Below the pieces are notes generated by a model. That model saw only the letters and a program-made list of their open reading frames with translations, searched no databases and had not been told where the DNA came from. From the NCBI GenBank assembly GCA_012932295.1, contig JAAONU010000014.1:39354770-39418769 (forward strand): a stretch of DNA of 64,000 bases, written 5' to 3'. Of the stretch, positions 48,501-64,000 are shown piece after piece. Source of the DNA: Cyclina sinensis. Its lineage: Eukaryota; Mollusca; Bivalvia; Venerida; Veneridae. Position numbers and translations under genes: made by a program. Positions within the stretch are counted from its first letter, which is position 1, and every line of letters begins with the position of its first letter.

Positions 48501-51500
48501 TATTTGAAAAACAAATATACAATTTTGATAAAATATGTCCATGCATAAGAAGACATAATTTTAAAACAGCTAAACATTAATTACATGTTGACCACTGTCA
48601 AGCTAGCACCTGAAAATTGTCATAAGATTTTTAAATTTTTACATCAGTTTGAACTGGCTTTGAAAACAATCTTCAAATTTACAAAATAAATTCACAAAAC
48701 TGCTGAGTTACCTCATAGGCACATTATAGAGTTTAAGGAAAAACCTAGTGTCATGTTAAAAAGCCTTTATTCTTACATAATCTATAGAATAATGAACGTC
48801 TTTCATGCATTCTTGTTACACTTTTTGAAGTAGTGGTAAATGGAAACATAATTGACAAGGTGTGTGTACTTTTTTTTTGTTTGCTTTCAAAATTAATGAA
48901 AAAAGGTGTTGTTTTTTTTTTCCTCTTAAAATTTTACAATCATTATTCAGTGTTGATTTTCCCATCACCTGTTAGTAATGATTCTGAAAGGAAAAAAGTG
49001 CTTATTTATCTTGATAAAGAAATAAAAATAATTACAATGACAGAAATCTACATCTACGGAGTCCACATAATCATCATAATAACTTTTCATTTTTTGGTTA
49101 TCTGGCCAAAAGATACTCTTCTATATACCAGTATAAGATACACTCTTACACAGGTACCTCATCAGGGTATTTTGGGTTTTGAAATCCTATAGCATGTACA
49201 TGATCATGTATTGCATCTTAAGAATATTGTCTCAATAATGTTTTCTCTTCTGCTAAATCATCAGCATATTCATTTATGCTTTGTTTCTTCAATTCAGATT
49301 CAATCACTGGTATTTAAAATACCTATAAAAGTAAAATCTTTTCAGAGAATTACATTGAGACTGTATTTAAAAACTGATGAATACTGATTTGTACACCATG
49401 ACATTTGCTACAGTCTGTGCATGTATTTTTATCTCTCATTTCAGCAATGAAAAATATATCATTGTTAAAACAGAATGATACATTATGTTTTTTGCATACT
49501 TAACTCACAAGTTTTTGATAGCTACTATCATCTTAAAAAATTATGTCATAAATATCTGATGTGTAAATATATACTAATAAAGACAACAGAAAACTTCTAC
49601 AATCAACAGACCGTTTGTTTATTATGTATCTACAGATCCTGACTAATAAATCATAAAAAAACTAACAGTTAGTTTCTATGTCACACACTATATGGTATAT
49701 ATTTGTATTAATAAAACAAATAAAGATACGTGTATACGTATAAGTCGTACCAAATCTCAACACTTTCTTAGTTCTTGGACTGGCTGTAATTCAAGCATGC
49801 AGTGTTAGACATGTTAAAATGAGTTCACAGTTTACTTGTATATATTATATCATTACCTATTAAGAGGCAAACTTTCCCTACCCCCTCATTTCTTTAGGTC
49901 AAACATTTAATTTCAAAGCAATAATTGTGAAATTCAAGGGATTCATTCCCTGAAAAGCTGAAATAATCTGTGATTTATCTCTTGATTTATACATAATCAC
50001 CTATCTAATAGAATTCTTTTACAATTATAAATATATCACAATCAAGTCTTAACATGTGTCTTTGTCAGTTTACTTCTACATATATTTCTGTGACTTTTAC
50101 ATACTTTATCACATGCCAACCTCTTAATAGGTGAAACCATGATAAATTTTACATATTATCAACCATTACAGAGATGACTATTATACTACCCAGTATATGT
50201 GCTTCATACGTATATGTGTTAATAATACCCTTTTTATGACTAACTTAAACCATCAAGGACTTGGACTTAGTATATTTTTGATACAAAATACAGGATATAC
50301 AGCTATGCTATAACTCCAGGATTCATCAGTTATTGCAAGGGAAAAGCTCCCTAAGCTTTCCACCAGGTCAACTGATAATGGTATAAAATATCTAAAGCAA
50401 TTTTTTTCGTATATGCCATTACACTGCACACTCAAGCCCATTATGATTGTGTATGTTTAAAATGCCTACACTTGAAAAATCACTCATCAAATGAGTGAAA
50501 AAACCCAACAAAAAGCACAAGGTGACAGTCTTTGAATGGCAATTTATTTTGTTCTTGAACTATGTATATTTCTGATAGTACAGTGCACAGGTATATCCAG
50601 GTGTTCTATAACTGCAGAATTCATCAGTTATTGCATGACACACACTCCCTGGCCTTTGCATCATGTAAATTAATGACAGTACTTGACACTAGGGTATATA
50701 TACAGCAATTTTTAACATTATCATACATACTTCACATGCAGGCTTATCATATGTGTATAAATCACAGAGACTACAAAAATCATGCAGTAAATATGGGTTG
50801 TGTCATGAGATTCTCAACAATGTGGTCAAGTTTTATATTATCAGCTTTTTACATTTTTAGATAACTGACTGATATGAAGTTACTTTTCTATACTTTTTAT
50901 CACACTAAGCATACCAGAAGGTACAATAATAGTGGAATAAACAGTGCACATAATATAACATTTCCATTTATCATTTTCGCATCATGGACTTCATACTGCC
51001 TTATAAGCCACAAGCGATATAGTTGCTTGTTACGTGACCCATATCCATATTTCAGTAGTTTTTTGCATACTTAACTCACATTTTTTTAAAAACAGCATTT
51101 AAGGGTAATTCAAAGAAGGTATAAAACACCATGTGTTGCAGAAATTGTTAGTTTCTGGCATCAAATTTTGACGTTGTTTTCTGGATGATGTCAAATTGAC
51201 CAGATTGCTGATTTTGTCATGTCACGTCACATATACAGTATCTAATTCAAATATAAAGTAAGGAATGACAATTAAATTATATGTAAGACTGTTAATTTGG
51301 TGACAATTATTAAGAACAATGAACAAGTATAAGCATATATATACGTTGTTTGATCAATGATGAAGTTAAACATATATATGACCCAACTTCACTATTATTG
51401 CAGCCAGTATATCAATGCTGTTTTATATTTTTTTACTAGAAGCAATCTGGATTTAAAATGTATTATAAAACTGGAGTGCTCCCATCACCAAAGAGCATAC

Positions 51501-54500
51501 CTACCTGAAGAACTCTGCTTCACTTTTTGTTCTATAAATCATAAAATTCCATAAACCAAACTGAATGATTAAGATCTATAAGTACAAATTCTTTTGTAAA
51601 CTTATATCAGAAAAAAATCATTTCCAAAGGCAAAATAATATAGAAAAAAAGAAAATTCCACAAGAAACAACAAGTCAGAGTTAGCTTGATAAATTAGAAT
51701 ATAATACAGAAAACTCCTGCAAAGAATAACAGAAGTGGTTTAAATTAATAACAAAGATAAGGAGACTATGAAATAAAAGTGCCTAGATATGAAAAAAATT
51801 CTATCAAAATAACAACAATCAAATAAACCTGAAGTGAGTAAAATCTAGGAAAATATCTAGCAGTAATAAATTTTCTAATAAAAAATTCTAACATTCTCTA
51901 TCTATGATCTATTTCTAAAATCTTGTACCTGTGCTCTCAGACCTGCTGGAGGTGGGTGGGGATTTGACCTCTTCACCTGGACGAAATCCACGTGCAAGGT
52001 TATGAAGTGCCCTTAGTGCCATAATGCTGGATTTTGAGGCTTCGGCCAGAATTTGTAGAGCTACCATACTATCTACCCTGTAACAGATTGGTAAATTTGG
52101 TGAGTTAATTAAATGTACATTTTTTTAAACAAAACATATTGTTTTAAATAAAATAATTTTCTTATACTTTATATATAATCTAAAGTGTGCAAGAGACAGC
52201 ATGTAAATCAGCTAAAAGCTGATAGAATTGTAATGTATACATGTATGTATCTAAATATTAATGTACCTGACTAAAGTGTCTAGGACCACAAACAGTTCAA
52301 TGGCTACCAGTAAGAAAATTTGTAATATGTTATTTCTCATACATATTAATGAGTCAAGAACTCAGATTTAAAATGTGTCCAATGAAAAGTTGACCTTTTC
52401 TCTAAAAGTGGTTCCCAATAATACATAGTCTTTCTGAATACTACAATAATATAAGAATGCCATATGTCTTACCAGCTTTCATTAACAAGTCCCATACCAC
52501 AATGACTCAGGGCTTTAAGGGCTTCAGTAAGACCCCCACTGAGATGGTTGGTACACCTCCAAACATCCAGGGCATGCCACAAGGTGGGGCTGAGGTCATG
52601 TACACTACTGCTGATAGCAACACTATGGGATGTGTGAGAAGTCATGTCTTTGGAATGGTTTGTTCTTTTTCCAGTGTCTGTACTTCTCTGTGTAAAAGAT
52701 ACACATTAATCAAAGTCCCTAATTTTGAAACATTTAGTTAAAGATTTTTCTTTCCACAACATTATATGCTTAATTCAATTTGTTTGCAAAATCATTCAAT
52801 TCATGAACTCTACAGGAAAGTTGTCACAGATGATTTTAAAACAGCAACAACAGCAGCAAAAACCAAATCTCTGATTTCTGACTGGTCTGTTTTGAGGATG
52901 GGGTTACAATGTAGTTTTAGTACTTTAAGTCTTCTCTACTGACACTGCCATATAGCTACCTGTTCTAAACTGAGAATTCCCCTATCTTTATATATGTCAT
53001 TCAAATCTAAATGTATTATATCATCAAATTTTTTACTCTCAAAATAAGTAAAAACCAAATTAGATAAAACCAGAAAATATAAAATTATCTTACTGCACTA
53101 GGTCTACTGAGTGCTGATTTCCTGACATTGTCACCTTCCTTGATTTCCCCAGGCTCAAGCTGTGTATCTGACATGATGATTTTACCCACAGTTATGATAA
53201 ACCTCAGTGACAGTAGAGCATTTGGGTATGGGCTATAAGCCTCTTGACATTCTTGTAGACCTGTAAAAAATAATCATGTGCCAAATCACAACCAAGTCAA
53301 GTGACAGAAGAAACAAAATTATCTGTGATATATCTGGAAATTGATATCACCTGTAGCATGTTAAACAAACTTATGATTTCTAAAAATCTGTAATTTAAAT
53401 ATTACTAGAAAAACTTAAGCAATCAATAATATCTGTTGTCTTATATCACCTGTAACATACCAGACACAACATACTTTTGTCACAAGTCCCTTATACTAAA
53501 ACATTAGAAACAAAATAGTCTGCTGAAATGTCACAAGACCTTTTAAGGAGTTCATTTTTAACAAAAGGGAGAACAATCACTGGCCATCTTCTTTACAAAG
53601 TTCTTTAAATCTTTACTTAGCAACTTAAGCATTGTTCCAGCATATTTTTACACAACACAATAAAAAAGAGTTGCTAACTGATGACTGATCATACTTAACA
53701 GAACAAGCATGATAATAAAAAGCTACAAATCAAGTCTCAATCAATGCCTTTATGGCAAAAGTGTATTGTTATGTAGTTTCTATTTCGTTGTAAGAGTAGG
53801 ATTTTTGTAAAGATAGGCATCTTGACAATATATTGACATAATTTTATTACCATCAAGGTATGTAAAGAGTCTGTTTTTGAATTCCTTCTGTCCAGACAGT
53901 TGGCCAGCCATGTGATGATAGAAAAGGCGAGTAAAAACCAGCTGTCCCATCTGCAAAAAAACAAGCACAATCGAAACATTATGTCAAGTAAGAAATATAA
54001 AATAACATCTTTCTGACTAGAATTTGAATATATATTTTCTATTAAATAGTTCATGTCACTATCAAAAATTAGGTACTTTTGAAGTATTTTACAAACATTT
54101 TCTGAGAACAATTATACATTTGTACTTTTTTCATGATGTGTTTACTGAGTGCTATTATACTAACTTCTTAATCATCACTTTAAATAATTAAGATATATTG
54201 AACATTATATTCAGTTTTGATAATATTTTCATTTTTATCATATTTTTTTTCTGATAAAAATCACCATTATAAGCATTCTTTACAGATGAAATTTTCTACA
54301 AAAACTTTTTGATCATACTGAAATTTCAAAAGCTACATGATTAAGTACAATTACAGATCTATCTACCTTTAACAATTTGATTTCACCAGTTCTCAGGTAT
54401 GGCTGGTGAACAGCATCTGTCCGTAACCAATACAACATGGTCTCAGCCAGAAAGAACAGGGCTGGTATATGGTACTTCTCTAGTGGAGATTGGTCAAGGG

Positions 54501-57500
54501 AGATAATCAGTACATCTAAGCACTCTGAAAATAATTTGTTTAATATAGCTCACAATCATTGTAGTTATTTTTCAAAATAACATATATAAAGATGAAACAA
54601 TAACAACATACACAGTTTGAATTTCAATAATAATTTTCCTTGATTAGCATGTATATTGAAAAATATACAAATATGCATAAAATTTACTTTCAGTATAAAT
54701 GTCATCCTGTCTTCTATAAGCAGGGTTGGATGGGATTTCCCGGACGAGGGAATTCCCACTGGGATTTCCCGGTAATTCCCGTCCTGGGAAATACCCCAAA
54801 TTTAGCAAAAATGGGAAATAGTGGGAAATACTAAATTTTATTGTGGTGAAAACATCAGTACAAAAGTGAATATCAGCAAATACATTGCAAATATTTGGAA
54901 AATATAATAATATTACTTGCAATACATAACATACAGCTTGCAATACATAACATACAGAGCAATGGCATTATGTCACAAAATTATCTTTCATATATTTACG
55001 CTTTCAGAGTCATAATATTGTAAGTTTTAATCACAAGACTGAGCACCGGTAACTTTTAATTTTTTGCCACAACTTTACCAGTCAATTTCTTCCTTACCAC
55101 GAAGCATGCGATAACAACAGACCAGCTTTGCTGCCTTGTGAAGACCTAGTCTATTTCGGAGTTTTGTTTGGATTGTACCAAAGTTGGAAAAAACACGCTC
55201 AATGGCTGCAGAGTTAGAGGGCATTTTCATTAGTTTTGCTGCAAGTTCACACAGTTCCTTACTGATCACTCCTGTACGCTGTACAGACATCCACCATATG
55301 ACTGGCTTTGTTTGGTCTCTTGTAACTTTATCTGTCAGAGCCTTGGGCAGTTTTGAAACATCTGACAGAATCGTCAACATTTCTGACACACTTTCTTTTC
55401 TTATGCTAAGAAGCAAGTCCTGTGCACTTTCAGAGCTGTTCAGGGACAACTTTTTTCCCCTGTATACTGGATGAAGCATGTTAGCGAGGTAATGGTAGGC
55501 CGTCATTGCCTGGTCAAACCGTTTTTTCACTTTCTTGTCATGAGGCTGAAGTTTGTCATTAGCTAATAGCTCACACCATACTTCACAAGACTCTGCAATG
55601 GATGACGAAACCGACTGTAGTCTGTTCAGTGCATCGGCAATCGGCTGTAACTGCTCTTTCAAGTACTTGGCCTCATTATATAGTCCAATATTGTGAATCA
55701 GGTTTCTGATGTGAGGGTCAATCTGGTCTTCCTTTTGTGCAGTGATGAGAAGCATGAATGGTCGGTGTATGCGCTCTCAGGCGGTCACTTTTGCCACTGA
55801 CCACTTTTTTACAGTCTTTACAAGTCACTATTTTCTTAGATCCTTCCTCAACTACATCATAAAAATTCCAGGCTGGATCTTTAGGTTTGAACCTTGACAT
55901 GATGATGATTTACACAAGAGTGCTACTGTATATGAAGTGAAAATGAATTTCTAAATAACTGACCATGTACTGACAAAACTGAAGATTAAAACTAATAATT
56001 TGACTACTAGTTACTGGTAGTTTGAGGAACTCAATGCCCCAGGCATTTAAATACTGACCAGACCATAATGGTCAAAAGTTGTAAAAACATCAATAAAGGT
56101 GTCAAAGTAGGATAGTAGGGTTTGCATCATCATTCCTCAACACAGTATTTCCCACTATTTCCCGGGAATTCCCCGTATTTCCCGGGAAATCCCTGTATTT
56201 CCCACCGTCCTGGGAAATACTAGTATTTCCCACTTAAATGCCAACCCTGTCTATAAGGCATAGTAGGTCCAAGGTTACATTTTATATTCAGTTATAAATT
56301 ACATGAAACTTCAAAATCTGCAGTAAAAGTAGACGATTGAGAAAAAAAGGGTATATCAGCATTTACTATAAGTAATATCTAAAGCACAAGTTACCTTCTT
56401 GTATTTTTCCCCTACACTGAGCAAGCTGTGCAAGTTCTGTCCATGCCATAGGCAGATTAACATGTTTGCCAACACCACCATCTTTTAGCCCTGCCCTTCT
56501 CTAATAAGTGAAAAAAGAGCATATGAAGTTTTCATTCACAATTATTCCTTTATGGTCATCTGTAGAGCTAAATCTTTAAATTACTTTTAATTTATCACAG
56601 ATCTTGAGTAGTATAGTTGAAAATATGCATTGCTTTATGGGTGACAGTATCACACTTCAATAATCTTTGATTGCCAGAATTCCAAGAGGCCAAAACTTTA
56701 ATACAATTTATAAAACTGTCAAACAGAAACTAGATTTACCTTTGATCTTTCCAGCATTTTCTGAGCAGACTGTTCTAACTTTTCTTTCTCATCAAAGTCT
56801 TTGGCATTATTGTAATCTTGTACAAAATCTTCTGAAACTTCCAACGGATTTCTGAAACAGATATCAGTTTTATACTAAAACAGCAAATGGACAGTTAAGG
56901 TCTATGTTAAGCATTTAACCCTTACTCTGCTGGAGGCAACTGACTGACTGAGTCTAGTGCAGATCAAGATCAGCCTGCACATCCGTGAAGTCTGATCAAG
57001 GTCTGCACTAATGCCATTCAAGCAGTAAATTTTCAATAAGCACCCCCATAGACAATGGATCTGTCCAAACTGAAAGACAGTCAAGTCCATTTTAGCCATC
57101 TGGCATGGTAAGGGTTAAATAACATTAGACATACATTGGTGCTATGTCACTTCTCCTGCATTATGATAATTTATCAAATACATTTCAAATGTAAGGAAAA
57201 TATTAGTAAACAGGATCGGAATCATCAACTTACATGTAACATACAATATCAACTCTTCATCAGTTTAAGTCATATAAAGCTGAAATCTCATACCAAAACT
57301 CATGACGGAATAAGGAACTCATATTCATGTTCACGAATTCTGACTGTCCTGAACTTATATCAAATAGTTCATTTTTAAAGTCCCTATATCTTTCAGAAGC
57401 TATCATTTTGAGTACACAAAACTGACTGTCAGACTGTCCTTTATTGATTCTAGAAGCACCGATAACATGTGCATCAGAAAAATTCTTAACTATTTTAAAA

Positions 57501-58143
57501 CTAGTCAGATTTCAATCCTCAATCAATATATCTTGATGATTTCTGAGATTTCTTAAAAGTAAGTTTTGCTTCTATATAACAAACTTCAATTTATGCATAG
57601 AAAAGTGTGTGTGCAATATCTGATGATGCATTACACACTTCAGTAAAATGATTTGTGTTTCTGATTTGATTTTTGATGAAACTATTCCTTCATCCTGTGT
57701 ACCAAAAGCTATCAGACCTTCATCTAAAACACTTGCCAATTATAAAAATACAATAAACAAATTTAGTATCTTAACATTAATCCAAAATACAGGAATGCTC
57801 CTTTTACATAACATATTTTTAACCAAAGTAAGTAAGTGGGATCAAATAGAAGGCATTTTGGTACAATTTATATTCTTCCGCATTCTCGAAAATCTAATAG
57901 ACCTGCTTTATAAATAGTGGGACTTTAAATTAGATCAGTAAGAAATACATCTAGATTTGTTTTATTCATAAAAGAAAACAAAGACAAAGTTTTTTTTTCA
58001 AATTACCTTGTAGGGACAAGAACTTTTTGACTTTTAAGCGTCTGTATATATGACTGTTTCAGAAGTCTTTCTTGCAACTCAAGCCTCTGAGTGTGGGAAA
58101 TAATCCCAAACTTGTGAACAATAGGGATTTTGGTGATCGGCAT
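39502..58143 (-). CDS. TMEM232: TMEM232 orthologue, complete coding region (17 exons)
   Basis: Exons in order: 58143-58007, 56851-56740, 56500-56395, 54524-54367, 53950-53851, 53260-53094, 52687-52473, 52077-51929, 48499-48359, 48149-48038, 47397-47260, 46858-46705, 46335-46098, 45550-45369, 41505-41267, 40828-40735, 39684-39502. All phases agree; 2625 nt, 874 residues. Marks shared with vertebrate TMEM232 (recalled): LPMAWTELAQLAQCRGKIQ, PALFFLAETMLYWL, GEIKLLKMGQLVFTRLF and WSWRIRFGAVQ. The C-terminus has a Pro-rich segment (LPPLPPPVDPY) and a Glu/Lys-rich coiled coil. Vertebrate TMEM232 is linked to sperm flagellum formation; that role here is inference. The human protein is about 657 residues. 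Most of the difference is a Ser/Thr/Pro-rich block encoded by exons 9-12. Confidence 0.88.
41954..42474. mobile_element. Foldback (snap-back) repeat in TMEM232 intron 14
   Basis: Near-perfect arms of 41 and 42 bases lie at 42333-42373 and 42433-42474 (AGAATAATAGGTTAGTGTCT and its inverse), around a GC-rich centre that is itself partly palindromic. An outer inverted pair TTTATCCTGTC (41954) and GACAGGATAAA (42321) encloses CGACCC..GGGTCG and a TGACGTCA palindrome. No coding capacity; it reads as a nested palindromic element. Confidence 0.65.
42486..42900. repeat. Diverged tandem repeat of about 170 bp in TMEM232 intron 14
   Basis: Three degenerate copies with AAAATCnTTCCAnGCATGGA, AAGTTATGGCCnGGACAA and GACCTTGACCT/CTTTGAG phrases. 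The open frames crossing it are repeat artefacts. Confidence 0.65.
44193..45225. mobile_element. Possible old inverted-repeat DNA element
   Basis: The left end TACAGTAAAACTCCTCAATT and right end CACCTTAC..TTGTTACTGTA (inverse TACAGTAACAACCCACCTTA) give a weak terminal inverted repeat. Internal phrases (AAGGACAGTCACCTTTCC, TGTGGCCGTAAGG) are typical of Tc1/mariner-type non-coding elements. Borders are tentative. Confidence 0.35.
47452..47760. repeat. Diverged minisatellite of about 35 bp in TMEM232 intron 10
   Basis: The phrase AAACATCACAATGGAATGAC plus TACTTT recurs about eight times with drift (AAACATAACACTGGAATTAC, AAACATCACATTGAAAAGAC and others). Non-coding. Confidence 0.7.
55075..55755 (-). 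pseudogene. hAT transposase, C-terminal half, broken
   Basis: 226 open codons covering the end of the insertion domain and the hAT dimerisation region (SNSAAIERVFSNFG, then KLRNRLGLHKAAKLV), a hallmark near the C-terminus of hAT transposases. Full-length proteins are usually about 600-700 residues; the N-terminal catalytic half is missing and the BED-domain frame overlaps it out of phase. A non-autonomous, internally deleted copy is the simplest reading. Confidence 0.85.
55718..55900 (-). pseudogene. BED-type zinc finger of the hAT transposase, truncated
   Basis: 60 codons: PAWNFYDVVEE, CKDCKKVVSG, then RAHTPTIH give the aromatic, two-Cys and two-His pattern of a BED finger, the DNA-binding start of many hAT transposases. 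The frame then differs from that of the C-terminal half and runs to a stop, so the two parts cannot form one protein. Confidence 0.8.
56914..57120. mobile_element. MITE with TTTAACCCTTAC ends
   Basis: TTTAACCCTTACTCTGCTGG at the left is matched in reverse by CTGGCATGGTAAGGGTTAAA at the right. The interior AGATCAAGATCAGCCTGCAC..TCTGATCAAGGTCTGCACT is itself an inverted pair. I recognise this as a repeat widespread in bivalve genomes (memory, not a search). It lies in TMEM232 intron 1. Confidence 0.8.
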
Positions 58144-58205
58144 TTTGTCTCAAAGTAATAGGCTCTGAGTACTTCTACTAGAATTGGTACATCACATAGT
58201 TGCAT
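58144..58205 (-). other. 5' UTR part of TMEM232 exon with an upstream AUG
   Basis: A TTTTAACAG acceptor at 58206-58214 suggests that this exon is preceded by a non-coding first exon. The exon would begin directly with an out-of-frame ATG whose 48-codon frame overlaps the main start and ends inside exon 1. Confidence 0.4.
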
Positions 58206-58699
58206 CTGTTAAAAGAAAGATAATGATATATTGTGAAGTCATCAGTTACTTCTTAGCAAATGCAGCACAGTATTAACTGTCCTTACATGCCAGATTTGAA
58301 GAGAGCAAACATCATGATATACATATAGTCATATAATAATAACTTTTACTAATAGTCTTACAGAACTTTTATTCTTTTATCTACTGTAACTTTGCGTATC
58401 AGTGCAGTGATGGAAATTTAGTCAAATAAATCTATTTTCTTTCAGCCATTTATCCAAGGACATACGTAGTTACTTTATATCTGGACATCTCCTTTAAGAT
58501 CATAATAATAGCTTTTTAAATCAGCATATATTTTTCATATCCATGTTAGGCAAAGGATATTTCTTTGACTAGGCATTATCTTTTTAGAAGAACATGTAAA
58601 GCTATAGACAATGAGTTAAACTTTATTACACAATGCACTCGCTTTCCACAAAATAAGACAAGATACCCAAATTAGACTTAAATCCCTAGTGTACGACAG

Positions 58700-58790
58700 A
58701 TTCAGTTTCCATAGAATTTATGTACACTACGCAGGCGCACTGACCACCGGAAACAGCCATAGTACGGTAGCGTGAGATTTGCAAGAATGT
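58700..58790 (-). promoter_or_regulatory. Possible TATA-less promoter of TMEM232
   Basis: A small GC-rich island in AT-rich DNA about 560 bases upstream of the start codon. It contains CGCAGGCGCA (NRF1-like), ACCGGAAA (ETS core) and AGCCAT (YY1-like) within about 40 bases. Clusters of this kind are common at ubiquitously active promoters. Position and motif content only. Confidence 0.3.
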
Positions 58791-58890
58791 GAGGATTATA
58801 AGATCTTAGACTCTCAAATTATACCCGTGAAGATAAGTGTAAAACTTTTGCAAACCGAATCAAATGTAACATGAGTTGAAAATAAATAGA

Positions 58891-58912
58891 TAAAAAAATA
58901 AATAAAATAAAA

Positions 58913-58959
<47 letters not shown>

Positions 58960-58962
58960 ATA
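58891..58962. repeat. (TAAA)n microsatellite
   Basis: About 18 tetranucleotide repeats, slightly interrupted at the left end. Confidence 0.95.
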
Positions 58963-59149
58963 TTTCATGACTTAGATCATGTGCCAATGCACTAGACCAC
59001 TGATTCAAACATCAATTTCCTGGGGTAATTGTTTGTAGCCAGTTAGAACAGTCTGAAAGCCAGGACCAACACCAAACATTTAATCCATCTAACAGTTTAA
59101 TGTAATAAAATAAGTCTAACCTGTTTAAAAGTTAAAATTTCAGTTATCT

Positions 59150-59640
59150 TCTAGACAACCGTTTTTTTTAACACAACGAGAGATGTTAAACATGGGCAAT
59201 GGCAAAGTTATGGTTCCTGAAAAATGCACGTCTAGTAAATATACTTTTACGTCAAGTGAAATACTACCTGAAGTCCTTATGTTGTTTTTGTATTATAATA
59301 AAGGGACATAATTCGAAAAATAGTAAAGGTAGAGTAATGGTTCTAAGGCATTGCATGCATTGATCTTTGGGGTCCTCTATCATTGTCACAGCGTGGAATA
59401 TGAATTAATTTCCTTAATAACTTCTGGAGCGGACAAGCAATATTTATATAACGGGAGATATTTTACAAATAGGGCAAAGTAGAGCTATAGCCTTTGTACA
59501 CTGCACTTTTTATCTGTGCCCTTAATCGTTGTGATGATTAAACAAATTCGGACAATAGTGTCAAGGACGGAGAGAGGCCATTAGATCATAATGCCCCCGC
59601 CTATCGGCGGGGAAATAATAAAATCAGAAAAAAGGCATTA
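59150..59640. repeat. Dispersed repeat ending in a GC hairpin
   Basis: Contains GGGACATAATTC, a block on CTCTATCATTGTCACAGCGT, and near its right end the perfect hairpin CCCCGCC-TATC-GGCGGGG (59595-59612), which stands out in AT-rich DNA. It reads as another hairpin-ended mollusc-type element; boundaries are approximate. Confidence 0.45.

Positions 59641-64000
<4,360 letters not shown>

Larger units (their letters stand above)
54721..56249 (-). mobile_element. hAT-family DNA transposon with perfect 8-bp target duplication
   Basis: The element starts CAGGGTTGG and ends CCAACCCTG. TCTATAAG stands directly on both sides (54713-54720 and 56250-56257), the 8-bp duplication typical of hAT. Both ends are packed with TTTCCCGG/GGGAAATA motifs, probable transposase-binding repeats. 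Inside, on the minus strand, are a BED zinc-finger start and a hAT C-terminal half in different frames. It sits in TMEM232 intron 3 and does not disturb flanking exons. Confidence 0.92.

Noticed and set aside
55075..55900. Domesticated hAT-derived host gene
   Set aside because: It has intact transposon ends, a perfect target duplication and a broken frame; there is no sign of host use.

Overview
The window is animal nuclear DNA. It is AT-rich and has long introns, GT-AG splice sites whose phases agree from exon to exon, and dense dispersed repeats. The repeats (tandem-core Helentron-like elements with subterminal inverted repeats, tRNA-derived SINEs, a TTTAACCCTTAC-type MITE) and an endogenous GH9 cellulase point to a bivalve mollusc. 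This is a judgement from the families seen; no species is claimed.

Layout. (1) 1-6637, + strand: the last two coding exons of a P4-ATPase lipid flippase of the ATP8A1/2 type, in repeat-rich intron and flank. (2) 6638-18530: 3' flank and intergenic DNA with a palindromic minisatellite, a nest of three Helentron-like elements (about 10.3-14.2 kb) holding a near-identical 146/84-bp satellite, and a SINE. (3) 18584-34912, + strand: the main find, a 24-exon gene that I reconstruct as 1282 codons. It encodes adenylation (A), phosphopantetheine carrier (T), thioester reductase (R1) and classical SDR reductase (R2) domains: an NRPS-like A-T-R-R enzyme. All core motifs and catalytic residues look intact, and the A-domain position that normally binds an alpha-amino group is not Asp. 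The same layout is known from the fungal glycine betaine reductase, so an enzyme that reduces a carboxylic acid to an alcohol, perhaps an osmolyte such as betaine, is the leading hypothesis. (4) 35-39 kb: its 3' UTR, with a perfect hairpin, and repeats. (5) 39502-58143, - strand: a complete 17-exon TMEM232 orthologue (874 codons) with an extra disordered block. One intron carries a 1.5-kb hAT transposon with a perfect 8-bp target duplication. (6) 60721-63552, - strand: a GH9 endo-beta-1,4-glucanase, six internal exons, with its 5' part beyond the right edge.

The four genes do not form a functional unit; this is ordinary metazoan gene order. The features most worth follow-up are the A-T-R-R enzyme and its gene structure (fusion boundary, candidate 111-nt cassette exon, splice-donor minisatellite, 3' UTR hairpin) and a TTAA-flanked inverted-repeat element with an embedded tRNA-like module and a covarying hairpin.
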